A stretch of DNA of 64,000 nucleotides from Clostridiales bacterium (GCA_015055505.1 SVIB01000002.1:1-64000); one strand, 5' to 3'. Shown: positions 29,862 to 40,348, numbered from the stretch's first letter. The notes: a model not told the origin generated them from the letters alone. Translations and numbers: made by a program.

Positions 29862-31703
29862 TTATTTGTTTAAATTTTTATATAAAGGTCCGTAAGTTGA
29901 GCATGCTCTGTAATCTTGACCTTCTTTATCCATACCGAAAGCATTCCAGCAAGCAGGACGGTAAATTTGATCTTCGGGTACGTTGTGCATACATACGGGG
30001 ATACGGAGCATTGAACACATAGTAATAAGGTCTGCGCCGATATGACCGTAAGAAATTGCGCCGTGATTTGCGCCCCAGTTTTGCATTACTTCATAAGCCG
30101 TCTTAAACGGACTTCCTTCTTTGCCGTCGCAACGCGGAGCAAACCAAGTACACGGCCAAGTCGGGTTAGTTCTTTCCATTAAAATATCCGAAACTTTTTC
30201 GGGAAGATTTACAGTCCAACCTTCAGCAATTTGAAGAACTGGACCTAAGCCCTTAACGAGGTTAAGTCTTATCATTGTACAAGGCATTTCGGCTTTAGTC
30301 GTATAATGACTTGAGAAACCGCCGCCACGGAAGTTATCAAACCCAGCCTCGCACCATACGGTTGCGTCGGTCATCTTCTTGATATCTTCGTCGGTTACTT
30401 CCCACCACTTCTTCATAATAGCGTTGCCGTTTTCGTCTTTACACTCACCGCAAGCGTCCAAACATGCAGCGCCCGAGTTAAGAAGGTGAATAATACCGTT
30501 AGATTCTTTTGCTTTTCCTTCAAGTTTATAACCTGTAACTCTCTCGGTTGCTTCGCCCGACCAATAAGTTCTTACGTCGGCAAATATTTGCGCTCTGTGA
30601 GTTAATAATCTCATAAAGAGCATTCCAAGACCGTTCAATACGTCGTTTTCAGTTGCTAACGTATACGGTTCTCTTGCGCCCTCGTAGTCGAAAGTCGAAC
30701 TTAAAAGAGCCTCGGGATAGTCGCAGTTTGGCCAGTGGTCAGTCCATTGTCTTTGACCTTGGAAACCGCCTGCTATTGCGTTATGTCCTACCATTTCCTC
30801 TTCAAAACCTGCGGGAAGATTTTTGTTTCCTGCCATAAGGTCTTTGATTATGCAGTACATTTTAACGGTGAATTCCCACTGTTTTTGCTTTTCTTCGTCG
30901 GTGAATTTAATACGGCGTTCTTTACCTAAAAATTCTACCGATTCGGGATTGTCGTCCCTACCCATTTTACAATGTTCTAAAGTCCATGCAAGAGCCTTTT
31001 GGTATTCTTCTTCATTATAAATACCCTCTTCCATACGGCGGAGAATTTCAACTTCGTCAACGGATTCTACTCTCATGCCAAGGTAAGATTCCATAAAGTC
31101 TTGGTCGATAATCGAACCCGCAATACCCATACATTGCGAACCGATTTGAAGGTACGACTTACCGCGCATAGTTGCAACCGCTACCGCAGCACGACCGAAA
31201 CGGAGTAATTTTTCCTTTACGTCGTCGGGAATAGTCGTAACCATATCTCTGTCTTGAACTTCGTGACCGTAAATACCAAATGCGGGAAGTCCCTTTTGAG
31301 CGTGTCCTGCAAGTACCGCTGCAAGGTAAACTGCGCCCGGTCTTTCAGTACCGTTAAATCCCCAAACCGCCTTAATCGTATTGGGGTCCATATCCATAGT
31401 TTCACTACCGTAACACCAGCAAGGAGTTACCGATAAAGTAATATCAACACCCGCTTTTTTAAACTTGTCCGCACAAGCAGCCGCTTCGGGAACACGGCCT
31501 ATTGACGTATCCGCCATAATAACCTTTACAGGCTCTCCGTTTGAATAGAAAAGATTTTCTTCAAACAATTTTTTAGCGGCGTTAGCCATTGCCATAACTT
31601 GATCTTCAAGACTTTCACGAAGTCTCATTGGTCCTCTTCTGCCGTCTACTATAGGACGGATTCCTATTACCGGATAATCGCCGATATATCTTGATTTTGC
31701 CAT
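29862..31703 (-). CDS. fucI: L-fucose isomerase
   Basis: Full-length similarity recognisable: IGIRPIVDGRRGPMRLRESLEDQVM..., CWCYGSETMDMDP, GQRQWTDHWPNCDYPEALLSS. Confidence 0.95.
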   Translation of the reverse strand: MAKSRYIGDYPVIGIRPIVDGRRGPMRLRESLEDQVMAMANAAKKLFEENLFYSNGEPVKVIMADTSIGRVPEAAACADKFKKAGVDITLSVTPCWCYGSETMDMDPNTIKAVWGFNGTERPGAVYLAAVLAGHAQKGLPAFGIYGHEVQDRDMVTTIPDDVKEKLLRFGRAAVAVATMRGKSYLQIGSQCMGIAGSIIDQDFMESYLGMRVESVDEVEILRRMEEGIYNEEEYQKALAWTLEHCKMGRDDNPESVEFLGKERRIKFTDEEKQKQWEFTVKMYCIIKDLMAGNKNLPAGFEEEMVGHNAIAGGFQGQRQWTDHWPNCDYPEALLSSTFDYEGAREPYTLATENDVLNGLGMLFMRLLTHRAQIFADVRTYWSGEATERVTGYKLEGKAKESNGIIHLLNSGAACLDACGECKDENGNAIMKKWWEVTDEDIKKMTDATVWCEAGFDNFRGGGFSSHYTTKAEMPCTMIRLNLVKGLGPVLQIAEGWTVNLPEKVSDILMERTNPTWPCTWFAPRCDGKEGSPFKTAYEVMQNWGANHGAISYGHIGADLITMCSMLRIPVCMHNVPEDQIYRPACWNAFGMDKEGQDYRACSTYGPLYKNLNK

Positions 31704-31838
31704 TTTAATTTTCCTCCTTTATTTTCCAAGGATTTTTATTCTATATATAATTATATACTTGATTTTTCATTATTACTTGTATTATAATAATAAAAAGTAT
31801 AATTATTTTCACATTTAACCGTGAGGAGAGGTTGAAAA

Positions 31839-32684
31839 ATGTCTTTTAATGAAATAAAGCAACACGGAACGGCGGATTTTCCTTTTGAACTGTATAAAAT
31901 AGACCACACTCATCCAAAGTATGAAATGGCTATGCATTGGCATTATAACGCCGAAATAATAAGGGTTTTAAAGGGCAAACTTTCAGTTTCTTTAAACAAT
32001 AGAAAATTAGAGGTCACCGAGGGCGAAACGGTATTTGTAAACAGCGAAACGATACACGGCGCAACCCCTTCAAACTGCGCTTACGAGTGCATAGTTTTCG
32101 ACCTTGCTTTTTTAAAGTCGGGAAACCTTGCTTGCGACTCCTTTTTAGATAATCTTTTAAACCATCACGCATATATTTTCGACAAGATAAACTCGCCAGA
32201 CACGAATCAAATTATAGATAAACTTTTTACTTCGTTAGATAACCGTGCCGACGGGTTTCAATTTAAGGTAATAGGGGCTATTAACGAACTTATAGGCACA
32301 CTTAAAGAAAAAAAGTCCTTTGCCTACCAAATTGAAGGACTGAGCGAAAAGGACGAACGGAAAGTATTAAAGTTAAAGAGAATTTTGACTTTTATCCGTG
32401 AGAATTTCGATAAGGAATTAACGCTTGACGACATGGCTGTGGCGGCGGAATTATCGACAAAATATTTTTGTTCGTTTTTTAAAACTACGACCGGTAAAAC
32501 GCCTATTGAATATCTAAACGATTACCGAGTAGAAAGGGCGGCAAGAAAACTGCTTGGCACGGATATGGCGATTACGCAAATTGCTTACAGTTGCGGATTT
32601 AACGATTTAAGTTATTTTATAAAAACTTTCAAACAAATCAAGGGTTGCACACCCAAAAACTACCGAAAAAATTCAATAGACTAA
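31839..32684 (+). CDS. AraC family transcriptional regulator
   Basis: Cupin-like N-terminus; C-terminal HTH ELTLDDMAVAAELSTKYFCSFFKTTTGKTPIEYLNDYRVERA...IAYSCGFNDLSYFIKTFKQIKGCTPKNYRK; divergent from fucI. Confidence 0.92.
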   Translation: MSFNEIKQHGTADFPFELYKIDHTHPKYEMAMHWHYNAEIIRVLKGKLSVSLNNRKLEVTEGETVFVNSETIHGATPSNCAYECIVFDLAFLKSGNLACDSFLDNLLNHHAYIFDKINSPDTNQIIDKLFTSLDNRADGFQFKVIGAINELIGTLKEKKSFAYQIEGLSEKDERKVLKLKRILTFIRENFDKELTLDDMAVAAELSTKYFCSFFKTTTGKTPIEYLNDYRVERAARKLLGTDMAITQIAYSCGFNDLSYFIKTFKQIKGCTPKNYRKNSID

Positions 32685-32729
32685 AAATAATTGGGCGAGG
32701 AGATACAATCTCCTCGCCCCTTTTTAGCG

Positions 32730-33524
32730 TTACAAATAACTGTTAAAAAATTCCTCTTCGTCAAAGGACGTCGTTTGGTCTATTCCGTAAAAGGTTTCAG
32801 TCATGTTTTCTTCGCAGTCCACTTCGCCTAAAACGGCAATTTTCACCTTGTACTTTCCTTTATACGTAACACTTATAACTTGTAAATTCTTATCAACCGA
32901 AAGTTCCATATATACGCTTTCAAAAGTCGGGAATTCGGTACTGTTTGCATTGGTTTTCATCTCTTTTACAATGTTTACCGTAGAGCCTACGCTATCCGCC
33001 GTCACTTTAAGCAAGTACCCCTTTTCCGTATCCTCTTTTTCTACTGAAAGTACAGTTTGCTCGTTAAGAACGTAGTTATTAAGCCCCGTTATAACCGCTC
33101 CGTATCTTTCTAAATACTCTTCTTTATCAATTTCCGTAACGCAGTTTTTCCACGTCACCTTACTGACCGACTTAACCTCTTCGCCCTTTCTTAAAAGATA
33201 TTTACCGTCCTTTACGTAAGTTTGTTCCGCAGTTTTTACAAGCGCCGAACAACTTACCGACTGCTTAAACACGTTTTCTCCAATAACTACTCTTTTTGCC
33301 GAAATGGTTTGAGTTATCCCAAAACTTTTGGTTTCGCCCTCGCTAACCGTATAAAAACTTTCCGCGTTTTCAATCTTTTCAATCACCTCAAAAAGCATCT
33401 CCTTAGCGCTTTGAGTATTATTTTCAATCTTTTCGCTATCGCCCGTAGACTGCATTCCATTATTTGCGCACGCAAGGAAACAGGTAAACACCGATAAAAT
33501 CAATAAAATTAAAACTCTTTTCAT
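32730..33524 (-). CDS. Lipoprotein of unknown function
   Basis: MKRVLILLILSVFTCFLACANNG lipobox. Confidence 0.7.
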   Translation of the reverse strand: MKRVLILLILSVFTCFLACANNGMQSTGDSEKIENNTQSAKEMLFEVIEKIENAESFYTVSEGETKSFGITQTISAKRVVIGENVFKQSVSCSALVKTAEQTYVKDGKYLLRKGEEVKSVSKVTWKNCVTEIDKEEYLERYGAVITGLNNYVLNEQTVLSVEKEDTEKGYLLKVTADSVGSTVNIVKEMKTNANSTEFPTFESVYMELSVDKNLQVISVTYKGKYKVKIAVLGEVDCEENMTETFYGIDQTTSFDEEEFFNSYL

Positions 33525-33611
33525 AAAAACACCAAACAAAAGCATTATACTTTTTATTGATAATTTTTGCAAGCGTTTTGACTAAAAAAGTGAAATTATC
33601 GACTTATAGGC

Positions 33612-34724
33612 TCACTTTCCTATTTTAGAAGAAGACAAATTAAGTACCTTACTGTCAAAGGTTTTCTTGTTTTGAGATAAATCCTTCCACTCGTCAACGC
33701 TCTCTTCGATAATATCGGTAACCATTGAAGAAAATTCCTCGGTATCCTTACAAAATAAGTAATACGCCAAAGAGCCGGGGACGGCGTTTATCTCGTTTAC
33801 AAAAATTTCGTTTCCGTTAAGAAGAAAATCTATCCTTATAACCCCTGAAAAACCGAGTTTTCTATAAACTATGGCTGAAATATTTTTTATTTCTTCACCC
33901 AGTTCTTCGTCAACTTCGGCTGGAAAAACTTTTTGTTTCGGGGCTAAATATTTATCCTCAAAAGTCAAAAGTTCGGTATCTTTTATAGGCTCTTCCAAAT
34001 TGGAAACAATCAATTCCCCACCCCTTTTATACACCGCGCAATTAATCTCTCTTGGACTATGCAACACACTTTCTATTATTACCTTTTTATCAAAAATAAA
34101 CGCTAAATTAAGCCCTTTTTCAAGTTCGGTTTTATCTTTTGCAACCTTTATTCCTATACTGCTACCGAGATTTGCCGGTTTAATTATAACAGGGTATTCA
34201 AGTCGTTTTTCAATAAGCTTAAGCGCAGTTTCCTTTCTTAAATAATAATTTCCTCTATCGAGTTTTACACAAGGTAAAAACTTAACTCCTATACCCGACA
34301 ATGCGAATTTTGTAAATTCTTTATCCATAGCAAGTGAGGACGAGAAAAGAGAAGACGACGTACAAGGAATTTTACTGTTTTTTAAAGCGCAATAAAGACC
34401 GCCCTCTTCACCCCAACCGCCGTGCATACAGTTGACCGCCGAATAAATCTCACCAATCTTTTTTATTTTTGATTTTTGGACTTGATAAAGAGAATTATCC
34501 CCCGACAAAAGCGTAACGGTCTTAAAATTTTTATAGCCGTTTGTCTTATAAATAGAAAGGTCTTTTAATTTTTCGTCGGTTTTCCACTCTCCGTCTTTAG
34601 TTACGTAAATGGGAATTGGATTATATTTTGTCTTATCAATAGCATTTACGGTCATAACGCCAGTTATAACCGATACGTCGTGTTCACACGAAACACCGCC
34701 AAAAAATACTGCTACGTTTTTCAT
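33612..34724 (-). CDS. ddl: D-alanine--D-alanine ligase
   Basis: VAVFFGGVSCEHDVSVITG; HGGWGEEGGLY; EINAVPGSLAYYLF. Confidence 0.95.
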   Translation of the reverse strand: MKNVAVFFGGVSCEHDVSVITGVMTVNAIDKTKYNPIPIYVTKDGEWKTDEKLKDLSIYKTNGYKNFKTVTLLSGDNSLYQVQKSKIKKIGEIYSAVNCMHGGWGEEGGLYCALKNSKIPCTSSSLFSSSLAMDKEFTKFALSGIGVKFLPCVKLDRGNYYLRKETALKLIEKRLEYPVIIKPANLGSSIGIKVAKDKTELEKGLNLAFIFDKKVIIESVLHSPREINCAVYKRGGELIVSNLEEPIKDTELLTFEDKYLAPKQKVFPAEVDEELGEEIKNISAIVYRKLGFSGVIRIDFLLNGNEIFVNEINAVPGSLAYYLFCKDTEEFSSMVTDIIEESVDEWKDLSQNKKTFDSKVLNLSSSKIGK

Positions 34725-34735
34725 CTTTCACTCCT

Positions 34736-36307
34736 TTAATATCTATCGGGAATATCGTTAAAAAAGGCTACGACGTCCCCGCTTTTAACCGTTTGCTTTA
34801 AAATTTCAGTAGCCTCGTTAAGGCTTTTTACTTTTTGAACTTTTTTGTTAGAATTAACTCCTTTTTCAATATGTTCAGCGTTTGAACCTACGCAAATAAT
34901 ACAATCAAAAGTATTAGATAAAACTGCGCCCACTTTTTGATTTATCTCAGCAGTAAGGTTACCAAGTTCTACAACTCCTGAGGTAACCGCTACTTTATAA
35001 CCGTCCAAAACTTTAATTGCCTCAGCGGTAGATTTTATCCCCTCAAGGTTTGCGTTATATCCGTCGTCTATTACCGTAATTCCCGTGGGCGAATTGATAA
35101 TTTCGGCTCTGTGATTGGGCGGTTTTAAAGTTGGAATCGTCGATAGAATTTTTCCTTTATCCACGCCAAGATATAACGCAACTTCTACCGCAATACAAAG
35201 GTCGGTTATATTATGTTCGCCTAGTAACGGACAAAAAGTATTAAAACTCTCTCCGTCAAGATTAATTATAAAATCAATACCGTCTTTGGTCTGCTTTATT
35301 TGGCTTGCATTTACCCGTTTTCCGTTTATGCCCGAATAAATTTTAGGCGCGCCCGCCCTCTCGTAAAGAGATTTTAAATCTTCACAGTCAGCCGAAAACA
35401 CCTTGTATTTTTCACCAATAAGCCCGTCTATAAGTTGATATTTGGCGTTTTTTACATCTTCTAAGTTACCAAGAGTTTTCGTATGTTGATTGGTAACGCC
35501 CGTCAAAACACCTATACTCGGCTTAACGATTTTACAAAGAGTTTTTATATCGTTTTTACGCCTTGCGCCCATTTCGGCAATAAAGACCTCGTAATCGCCA
35601 ATATCGTTTTTGACCGTTTTGCATATCCCAAGCGGAGTATTATACGACGCAGGCGTTACTAAGACCTTAAATTTTTTTGAAAGAAGAGCGTAAAGATAAT
35701 TTTTAGTCGTCGTTTTACCAAAACTACCCGTAATTCCAATCTTTATAAGATTTTTATTGCTATTTAACCTTCTTTTGCACTTTGAAACCGATAGCAAATA
35801 TCTTATTTTCGTATACGGGAAATCTATTAACCAACCAACGGCTATAAATATTAAACACAAAATAGGAATTAACCCCAAAGGCAAAAATCTCAACTCTTTA
35901 GCGGAAAGCACAAGCATTGAAGATAAAAAAGCGACGGCAAAAGACAGCGATAAGCACGAAAAAAGATAAATTCTCATAAATCGGCTCGTCATATTAGGCG
36001 GTTTTATAATTTTTTCCGTCATAAAATATAGTCTTGCGAGTAAAATTGAGAAAGCGTAAACTAAAAGTTCAACTCCGCCTTTAAACTTTTGTAAGCACAG
36101 CGAAATTACCGTAAGCCCCGCCAAAAAAGTTAGGCTATAAGTCGATAAACGCATAATTTCTCGCTTATTTGAAGTAAATACGCAATCGTAAAACTCGTCC
36201 AATTTGTAACCGCACTGTTGAAACAAAGTCAATATTTTAACCGAAAAAAAGGTTGATAAAAAACAAGCGAAAACAAAAACCGTAATAAATTCTTCTTTGA
36301 AAACCAA
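34736..36307 (-). CDS. murF: UDP-N-acetylmuramoyl-tripeptide--D-alanyl-D-alanine ligase with N-terminal TM region
   Basis: IGITGSFGKTTTKNYLYALLSKKF; EMGARRKNDIKTL; DDGYNANLEGIKS. Confidence 0.88.
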   Translation of the reverse strand: MVFKEEFITVFVFACFLSTFFSVKILTLFQQCGYKLDEFYDCVFTSNKREIMRLSTYSLTFLAGLTVISLCLQKFKGGVELLVYAFSILLARLYFMTEKIIKPPNMTSRFMRIYLFSCLSLSFAVAFLSSMLVLSAKELRFLPLGLIPILCLIFIAVGWLIDFPYTKIRYLLSVSKCKRRLNSNKNLIKIGITGSFGKTTTKNYLYALLSKKFKVLVTPASYNTPLGICKTVKNDIGDYEVFIAEMGARRKNDIKTLCKIVKPSIGVLTGVTNQHTKTLGNLEDVKNAKYQLIDGLIGEKYKVFSADCEDLKSLYERAGAPKIYSGINGKRVNASQIKQTKDGIDFIINLDGESFNTFCPLLGEHNITDLCIAVEVALYLGVDKGKILSTIPTLKPPNHRAEIINSPTGITVIDDGYNANLEGIKSTAEAIKVLDGYKVAVTSGVVELGNLTAEINQKVGAVLSNTFDCIICVGSNAEHIEKGVNSNKKVQKVKSLNEATEILKQTVKSGDVVAFFNDIPDRY

Positions 36308-36310
36308 GTT

Positions 36311-36979
36311 TTACCCTCCAAGCAAAAATGAAAAAACCGCGCCGTTAAATTCTTCAGGTTTTTGACAAAAGCAAAAGTGCCCTGTATTTGATATAAATTT
36401 AAGTTTTGAGTTTTTGATATACTTATTCATCTTCTTTGCCGTACACGGCGGAGTTTCCCTATCTTTATCTCCAAAAATTATTAGACATCTATTATTTATC
36501 TTTTTATACTCTTTATCTAAATGCTCGTTTACTACAAGTTTAAAACTTTGTCTTTCTACCTCACTCAAATTTTGATAGTCTTTTGAATACAAAAAGGTAA
36601 GTTTTTCCCTTGGAATAAAAATTTTAAGCAACAAAAAAGACGCTCTTTTAAGAAGATGGCTAAGCCGTCTTCTGGGCTTTAAGCCCGCAGCGCCTGTAAA
36701 AATTATTTTATCTATTCTCGTTTCTCCTTTCGATAGGAGTTTTACCAACACCCTTGCTCCAAAAGAGTGAGCTACAACGTCAACTTTTTGCTCTCCCAAT
36801 AAATCTAAAAGGTTTTTAATCTCGTTTGCATAATCGTCTAAAGCGTAGGGATACGGCATTTGGTCGGCTTTTCCAAAGCCTCGCATATCAACCGCAACTA
36901 CTCTATAAAACTTAGAAAAAAAACCTATTTGCCGAATGAAACTTTCCTTTTGAGATTTATAACCGTGTAAAAATAGCAA
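36311..36979 (-). CDS. Alpha/beta hydrolase
   Basis: LFLHGYKSQKESF; VVAHSFGARV; frame stays open upstream of the TTG start, so the true start may lie further upstream. Confidence 0.8.
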   Translation of the reverse strand: MLFLHGYKSQKESFIRQIGFFSKFYRVVAVDMRGFGKADQMPYPYALDDYANEIKNLLDLLGEQKVDVVAHSFGARVLVKLLSKGETRIDKIIFTGAAGLKPRRRLSHLLKRASFLLLKIFIPREKLTFLYSKDYQNLSEVERQSFKLVVNEHLDKEYKKINNRCLIIFGDKDRETPPCTAKKMNKYIKNSKLKFISNTGHFCFCQKPEEFNGAVFSFLLGG

Positions 36980-37026
36980 TATCTTTCCGTTTCCAACGTC
37001 TATAAATCTCTCGCCTTTTAACCTTT

Positions 37027-37458
37027 CTATAATTTTTTCTCCATTATTATTGCATCTTCGCCGTTTTCATAATAGCGTTTTCGCTCGCCAAGTTTATCAA
37101 AACCGTTTTTTAAATAGCAATTAATTGCCGAGTAATTACTTTTCCTTACTTCCAAAAAGAGATTATAAACCCCTCTTTGCTTTAATTCAACGGCGGTTTT
37201 TTGCAGTAAACTTTCAGCAAAACCCCTTCTTCTCATATTAGGCTCTACCGCAACGAGCAAAATTTCTCCGTCTTCAAATATATAAGTCGAGCCAATATAT
37301 CCAACGATTTCCCCCTCTTCCTCGGCAACGAATCCCAAAAAATTAGGGAGAGAAAACGAAGAGTTTAGCATTTCGTAACTCCACGGCGCAGAAAAGCACA
37401 GCCTTTCGAGTTCTTCAATTTTGGCTATATCCTGTTCTTGCCATGGGCGGATTAGCAT
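37027..37458 (-). CDS. rimI: Ribosomal protein S18 alanine N-acetyltransferase-like GNAT
   Basis: IEELERLCFSAPWSYE; EPNMRRRGFAESLL; EVRKSNYSAINCYLKNGF. Confidence 0.92.
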   Translation of the reverse strand: MLIRPWQEQDIAKIEELERLCFSAPWSYEMLNSSFSLPNFLGFVAEEEGEIVGYIGSTYIFEDGEILLVAVEPNMRRRGFAESLLQKTAVELKQRGVYNLFLEVRKSNYSAINCYLKNGFDKLGERKRYYENGEDAIIMEKKL

Positions 37459-38066
37459 AACTCTTCCTCCGCTTGGCTTTTCTTGACGTAAAGAGGAACT
37501 AAACTTTCAACGTCAAAACTCGCCTTATCAAGATTATCTTCAACTGCGAGTCTAAACCCCTCGGCAATATCGCCGACTATAAAATTTTCCCCTTCAACTT
37601 CGGTATCGCTAATCACGGTAAAACCATCCTTTTTCGCCAACACCTCTTCTTTCGTTAAAAAACACGGGGGTAAAATTACCTCGTTGTTTGCATTAAAACC
37701 GCACGCATAATAATTATCGTGACGGGCATTTACCAAAGTCAACTTATCCGTATTATCTGTAACATTGTATGCAAGAGCCAAAAAAGAAGTTACCGCTAAA
37801 ACTTTTTTTGAAAGAGCGTAAGCAAATGCCTTTGCCGTAGCAACGCCTATTCTTATACCCGTAAACGAACCCGGACCAACCGAACAGGCAAAAACGTCCA
37901 CGTCGGCAAGTTCAAGCGACGCTTTTTCAAGACAGTTTTCTATCTCGTCCATCAGTATTACCGAATGTGAACGAGTGCACTCTTTAATATGATTAAAAAA
38001 CGAATCTTTACCTTTAGCCGTTACGGTTAGGAAAGTTCCGCTCGTATCAAAAGCAAGATAATTCAT
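37452..38066 (-). CDS. tsaB: tRNA t6A modification protein TsaB
   Basis: MNYLAFDTSGTFLTV; GPGSFTGIRIGVATAKAFA. Confidence 0.93.
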   Translation of the reverse strand: MNYLAFDTSGTFLTVTAKGKDSFFNHIKECTRSHSVILMDEIENCLEKASLELADVDVFACSVGPGSFTGIRIGVATAKAFAYALSKKVLAVTSFLALAYNVTDNTDKLTLVNARHDNYYACGFNANNEVILPPCFLTKEEVLAKKDGFTVISDTEVEGENFIVGDIAEGFRLAVEDNLDKASFDVESLVPLYVKKSQAEEELC

Positions 38067-38461
38067 AAAGTTATTTTCCTCGTATTTTGGTCGATTTTTT
38101 CTATCTTGACCTTTTTTATCTCTTTCGGTAATACGTCTTCTATATTTTTTGCCCACTCAATCAAGCAAATTCCTTTAAGATAAAAATAGTCGGTAAGCCC
38201 CAAAGCCTCGGCGTCTTCTCCGGACGATAAACGGTAACAGTCGTAATGATAAAGTTTTCCGTCGTAATCGTTCATATATGCGTAAGTTGGACTGGTAATT
38301 TCGTCGTTTATACCCAAAGCAAGGGCAACGCCTTTTGCAAACACGGTTTTACCTGCGCCCATATCTCCGTCCAACACGACTACGTCGCCGTTTTTTAAAG
38401 TCTTAGCGTAACCGTATGCAACTTTTATAGTTTCTTCAAAAGATTTCGTTATGTATTCCAT
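38063..38461 (-). CDS. tsaE: tRNA t6A modification ATPase TsaE
   Basis: LDGDMGAGKTVFAKGVALALGI; SPTYAYMNDY. Confidence 0.94.
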   Translation of the reverse strand: MEYITKSFEETIKVAYGYAKTLKNGDVVVLDGDMGAGKTVFAKGVALALGINDEITSPTYAYMNDYDGKLYHYDCYRLSSGEDAEALGLTDYFYLKGICLIEWAKNIEDVLPKEIKKVKIEKIDQNTRKITL

Positions 38462-38479
38462 ATCTCAATTATACGCCTT

Positions 38480-39022
38480 TTACAAAAATTTGTTAAGCAA
38501 ATTTTTAAGTCTTTTATATAAAAGTACGGTTACCGTGCCGTTTGCCACGCATTTTATAGCATTAAACAGTAACAACAATCCAAAATGCAATTCAAATTGA
38601 GTTTTCGCGCCATCTTTAAAGTATAGCGGATAAGTAATAAACCTATTAGTAAGTAGCGCAACCGATATTTCCAATAACGAACAAATACAAAGTACGGTTA
38701 TTACCCATTTAAACCCTTTCCTATATTTATAAATAAAGGTTGGCAAAACGACGAAAACGTTAGCCATTATAAAATTCGCAATTTCACCAATGCCGAAAGC
38801 GTCCGAACCGATAAGTCCTAAAACGTGTACGATAACTACAATTATTTCAGCCGAAAGAGGCCCTAACATATAGCCTGCAAGTAGCATTACGGCAAAAGAA
38901 AAATCCAACTTTAAAAACGGTAAAAGCATTGGAATCTTAAGCCAAGTTAAAGCATAAGACAGTCCAACCATTACACCAAGTATGGCAATTTTTTTTGCCG
39001 TGAAAAATTTTTTTTGTTCCAT
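38480..39022 (-). CDS. ribU: Riboflavin ECF transporter S component, RibU-like
   Basis: ECF S-component hydrophobic pattern; preceded by FMN riboswitch. Confidence 0.85.
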   Translation of the reverse strand: MEQKKFFTAKKIAILGVMVGLSYALTWLKIPMLLPFLKLDFSFAVMLLAGYMLGPLSAEIIVVIVHVLGLIGSDAFGIGEIANFIMANVFVVLPTFIYKYRKGFKWVITVLCICSLLEISVALLTNRFITYPLYFKDGAKTQFELHFGLLLLFNAIKCVANGTVTVLLYKRLKNLLNKFL

Positions 39023-39084
39023 ATTACCTCCAAAAAGGGAGAAAGTGAGCCTATAAGTCGATTATCGCCGTTTTGAAACAAATA

Positions 39085-39112
39085 AAAACCCCGCAGAAAT
39101 CTGCAGGGCTAA
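39085..39112 (-). terminator. Riboswitch expression-platform terminator
   Basis: Minus strand GCCCTGCAGATTTCTGCGGGGTTTTTATT. Confidence 0.8.
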
Positions 39113-39142
39113 ATCTCAAAAGCATAATACGGCACGGTATCA

Positions 39143-39280
39143 CAATCTTTTCTCATCCGGACTTTTCCGCCATGCGGTTTACCGTCGGTCGAGGAATTTC
39201 ACCCCGTCAAAGCAAGTTTAAAAACTCACTCTCGCAGACTTTACTGCCGGTGGGGAATCTCACCCCGCCCCAAAGATTTT
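39143..39280 (-). promoter_or_regulatory. FMN (RFN) riboswitch
   Basis: Minus strand AATCTTTGGGGCGGGGTGAGATTCCCCACCGGCAGTAAAGTCTGCGAGAGTG...GGTGAAATTCCTCGACCGACGGTAAACCGCATGGCGGAAAAGTCCGGATGAGAAAAGATT. Confidence 0.97.
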
Positions 39281-39321
39281 ATGACAATATTATACTATGA
39301 TATATATAATTTGTAAAGCGT

Positions 39322-40188
39322 TTAACACTCTAAATTATTTTTTAAATCAGTTGCAATTTTAGTTGCGTTTTTCAAAAACACCCTATCGGCAACCGAAAAA
39401 AGATTTATAATTTCTCTACTTTTTTGACTGTTACCATAAGCAACAACCGTCGTTTTTCCGCCTGATAGAGCATGTACGTCGGTTGCAGTTAAATTCTTGC
39501 CTTCGCTGATTTTCCCAGTACCGCAAACGATTCCCGAAAGTTTTAGTTTTGAAAGAGATTTTAACACTTTCTCGCACGACGGTCTATCCAACTCGCCTAT
39601 CTCTAAAACTGCAAAAACTTTTTTCTTTCGGTTTCTTTTAATAATCTTAGCAAACTCTCTCTTTATTCCCTCTATCCGCCCTCTCAAAATATCCGCGACG
39701 CCGACCGGTAAATATATTCCGTCCGCGCCGTTTGAAAATGCGAGTTTAGTGGCATATTTTTTTACCCCGTACAACTCCTCGCCAAAAGGATAACATACGG
39801 CGGCGTAAACACCAATCTTTTTACCCTTTAACCTTTGCCTTACCGTTTTTATAAACTTAGGATTTACGACTACGTTTCCAAACCCGATTTTAACCGCCTC
39901 GTCAACTTTTGATTTCAAATTTTCCTCATCAAAGACTTCAGTAAGGTCAAAATCAAATTTTTTGAAGATTTTAGTTGCCTTAAACGCGCGAAATTCTTTA
40001 CAAATTTCCTCTTCGCTTTGCCCAAATATATGCGCCGTTTTTTCCGCCTCGCTTAACTTTTTTTCTTCAACTTTTTGAGGCTCTTCCTTTTTAGGCTCGT
40101 CTATTTTTTGTGGGCTTAAAAGAGGCACGGTAGGTAATATTATTGGCTCGTTTGACTTCAATTTTTCATTAACTGCAATTTGTTCCAT
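39322..40188 (-). CDS. DeoC (deoxyribose-phosphate aldolase)-fold protein, divergent, with N-terminal extension
   Basis: FGNVVVNPKFIKTVRQRLKGKKIGVYAAVCYPFGEE...FSNGADGIYLPVGVADILRG...SGIVCGTGKISEGKNLTATDV resembles DeoC order of motifs, but the KTSTGF motif is replaced. Confidence 0.6.
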   Translation of the reverse strand: MEQIAVNEKLKSNEPIILPTVPLLSPQKIDEPKKEEPQKVEEKKLSEAEKTAHIFGQSEEEICKEFRAFKATKIFKKFDFDLTEVFDEENLKSKVDEAVKIGFGNVVVNPKFIKTVRQRLKGKKIGVYAAVCYPFGEELYGVKKYATKLAFSNGADGIYLPVGVADILRGRIEGIKREFAKIIKRNRKKKVFAVLEIGELDRPSCEKVLKSLSKLKLSGIVCGTGKISEGKNLTATDVHALSGGKTTVVAYGNSQKSREIINLFSVADRVFLKNATKIATDLKNNLEC

Positions 40189-40348
40189 ACCTCTATTGTG
40201 TTCAAAAAAGTAAATTTTAACACTTTAAATATTAAATACTTTAAAAATTTTTGACTAATTAACCTTTATTTCGGCAATAAATATTAATTTCTTCCCCAGT
40301 TTTATAATTATAATAAAATCACAAGAAACCACTAAAAGGAGAACGGTT

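Noticed and set aside
39073-39300. + strand ORF of 75 aa
   Set aside because: Antisense to the FMN riboswitch.
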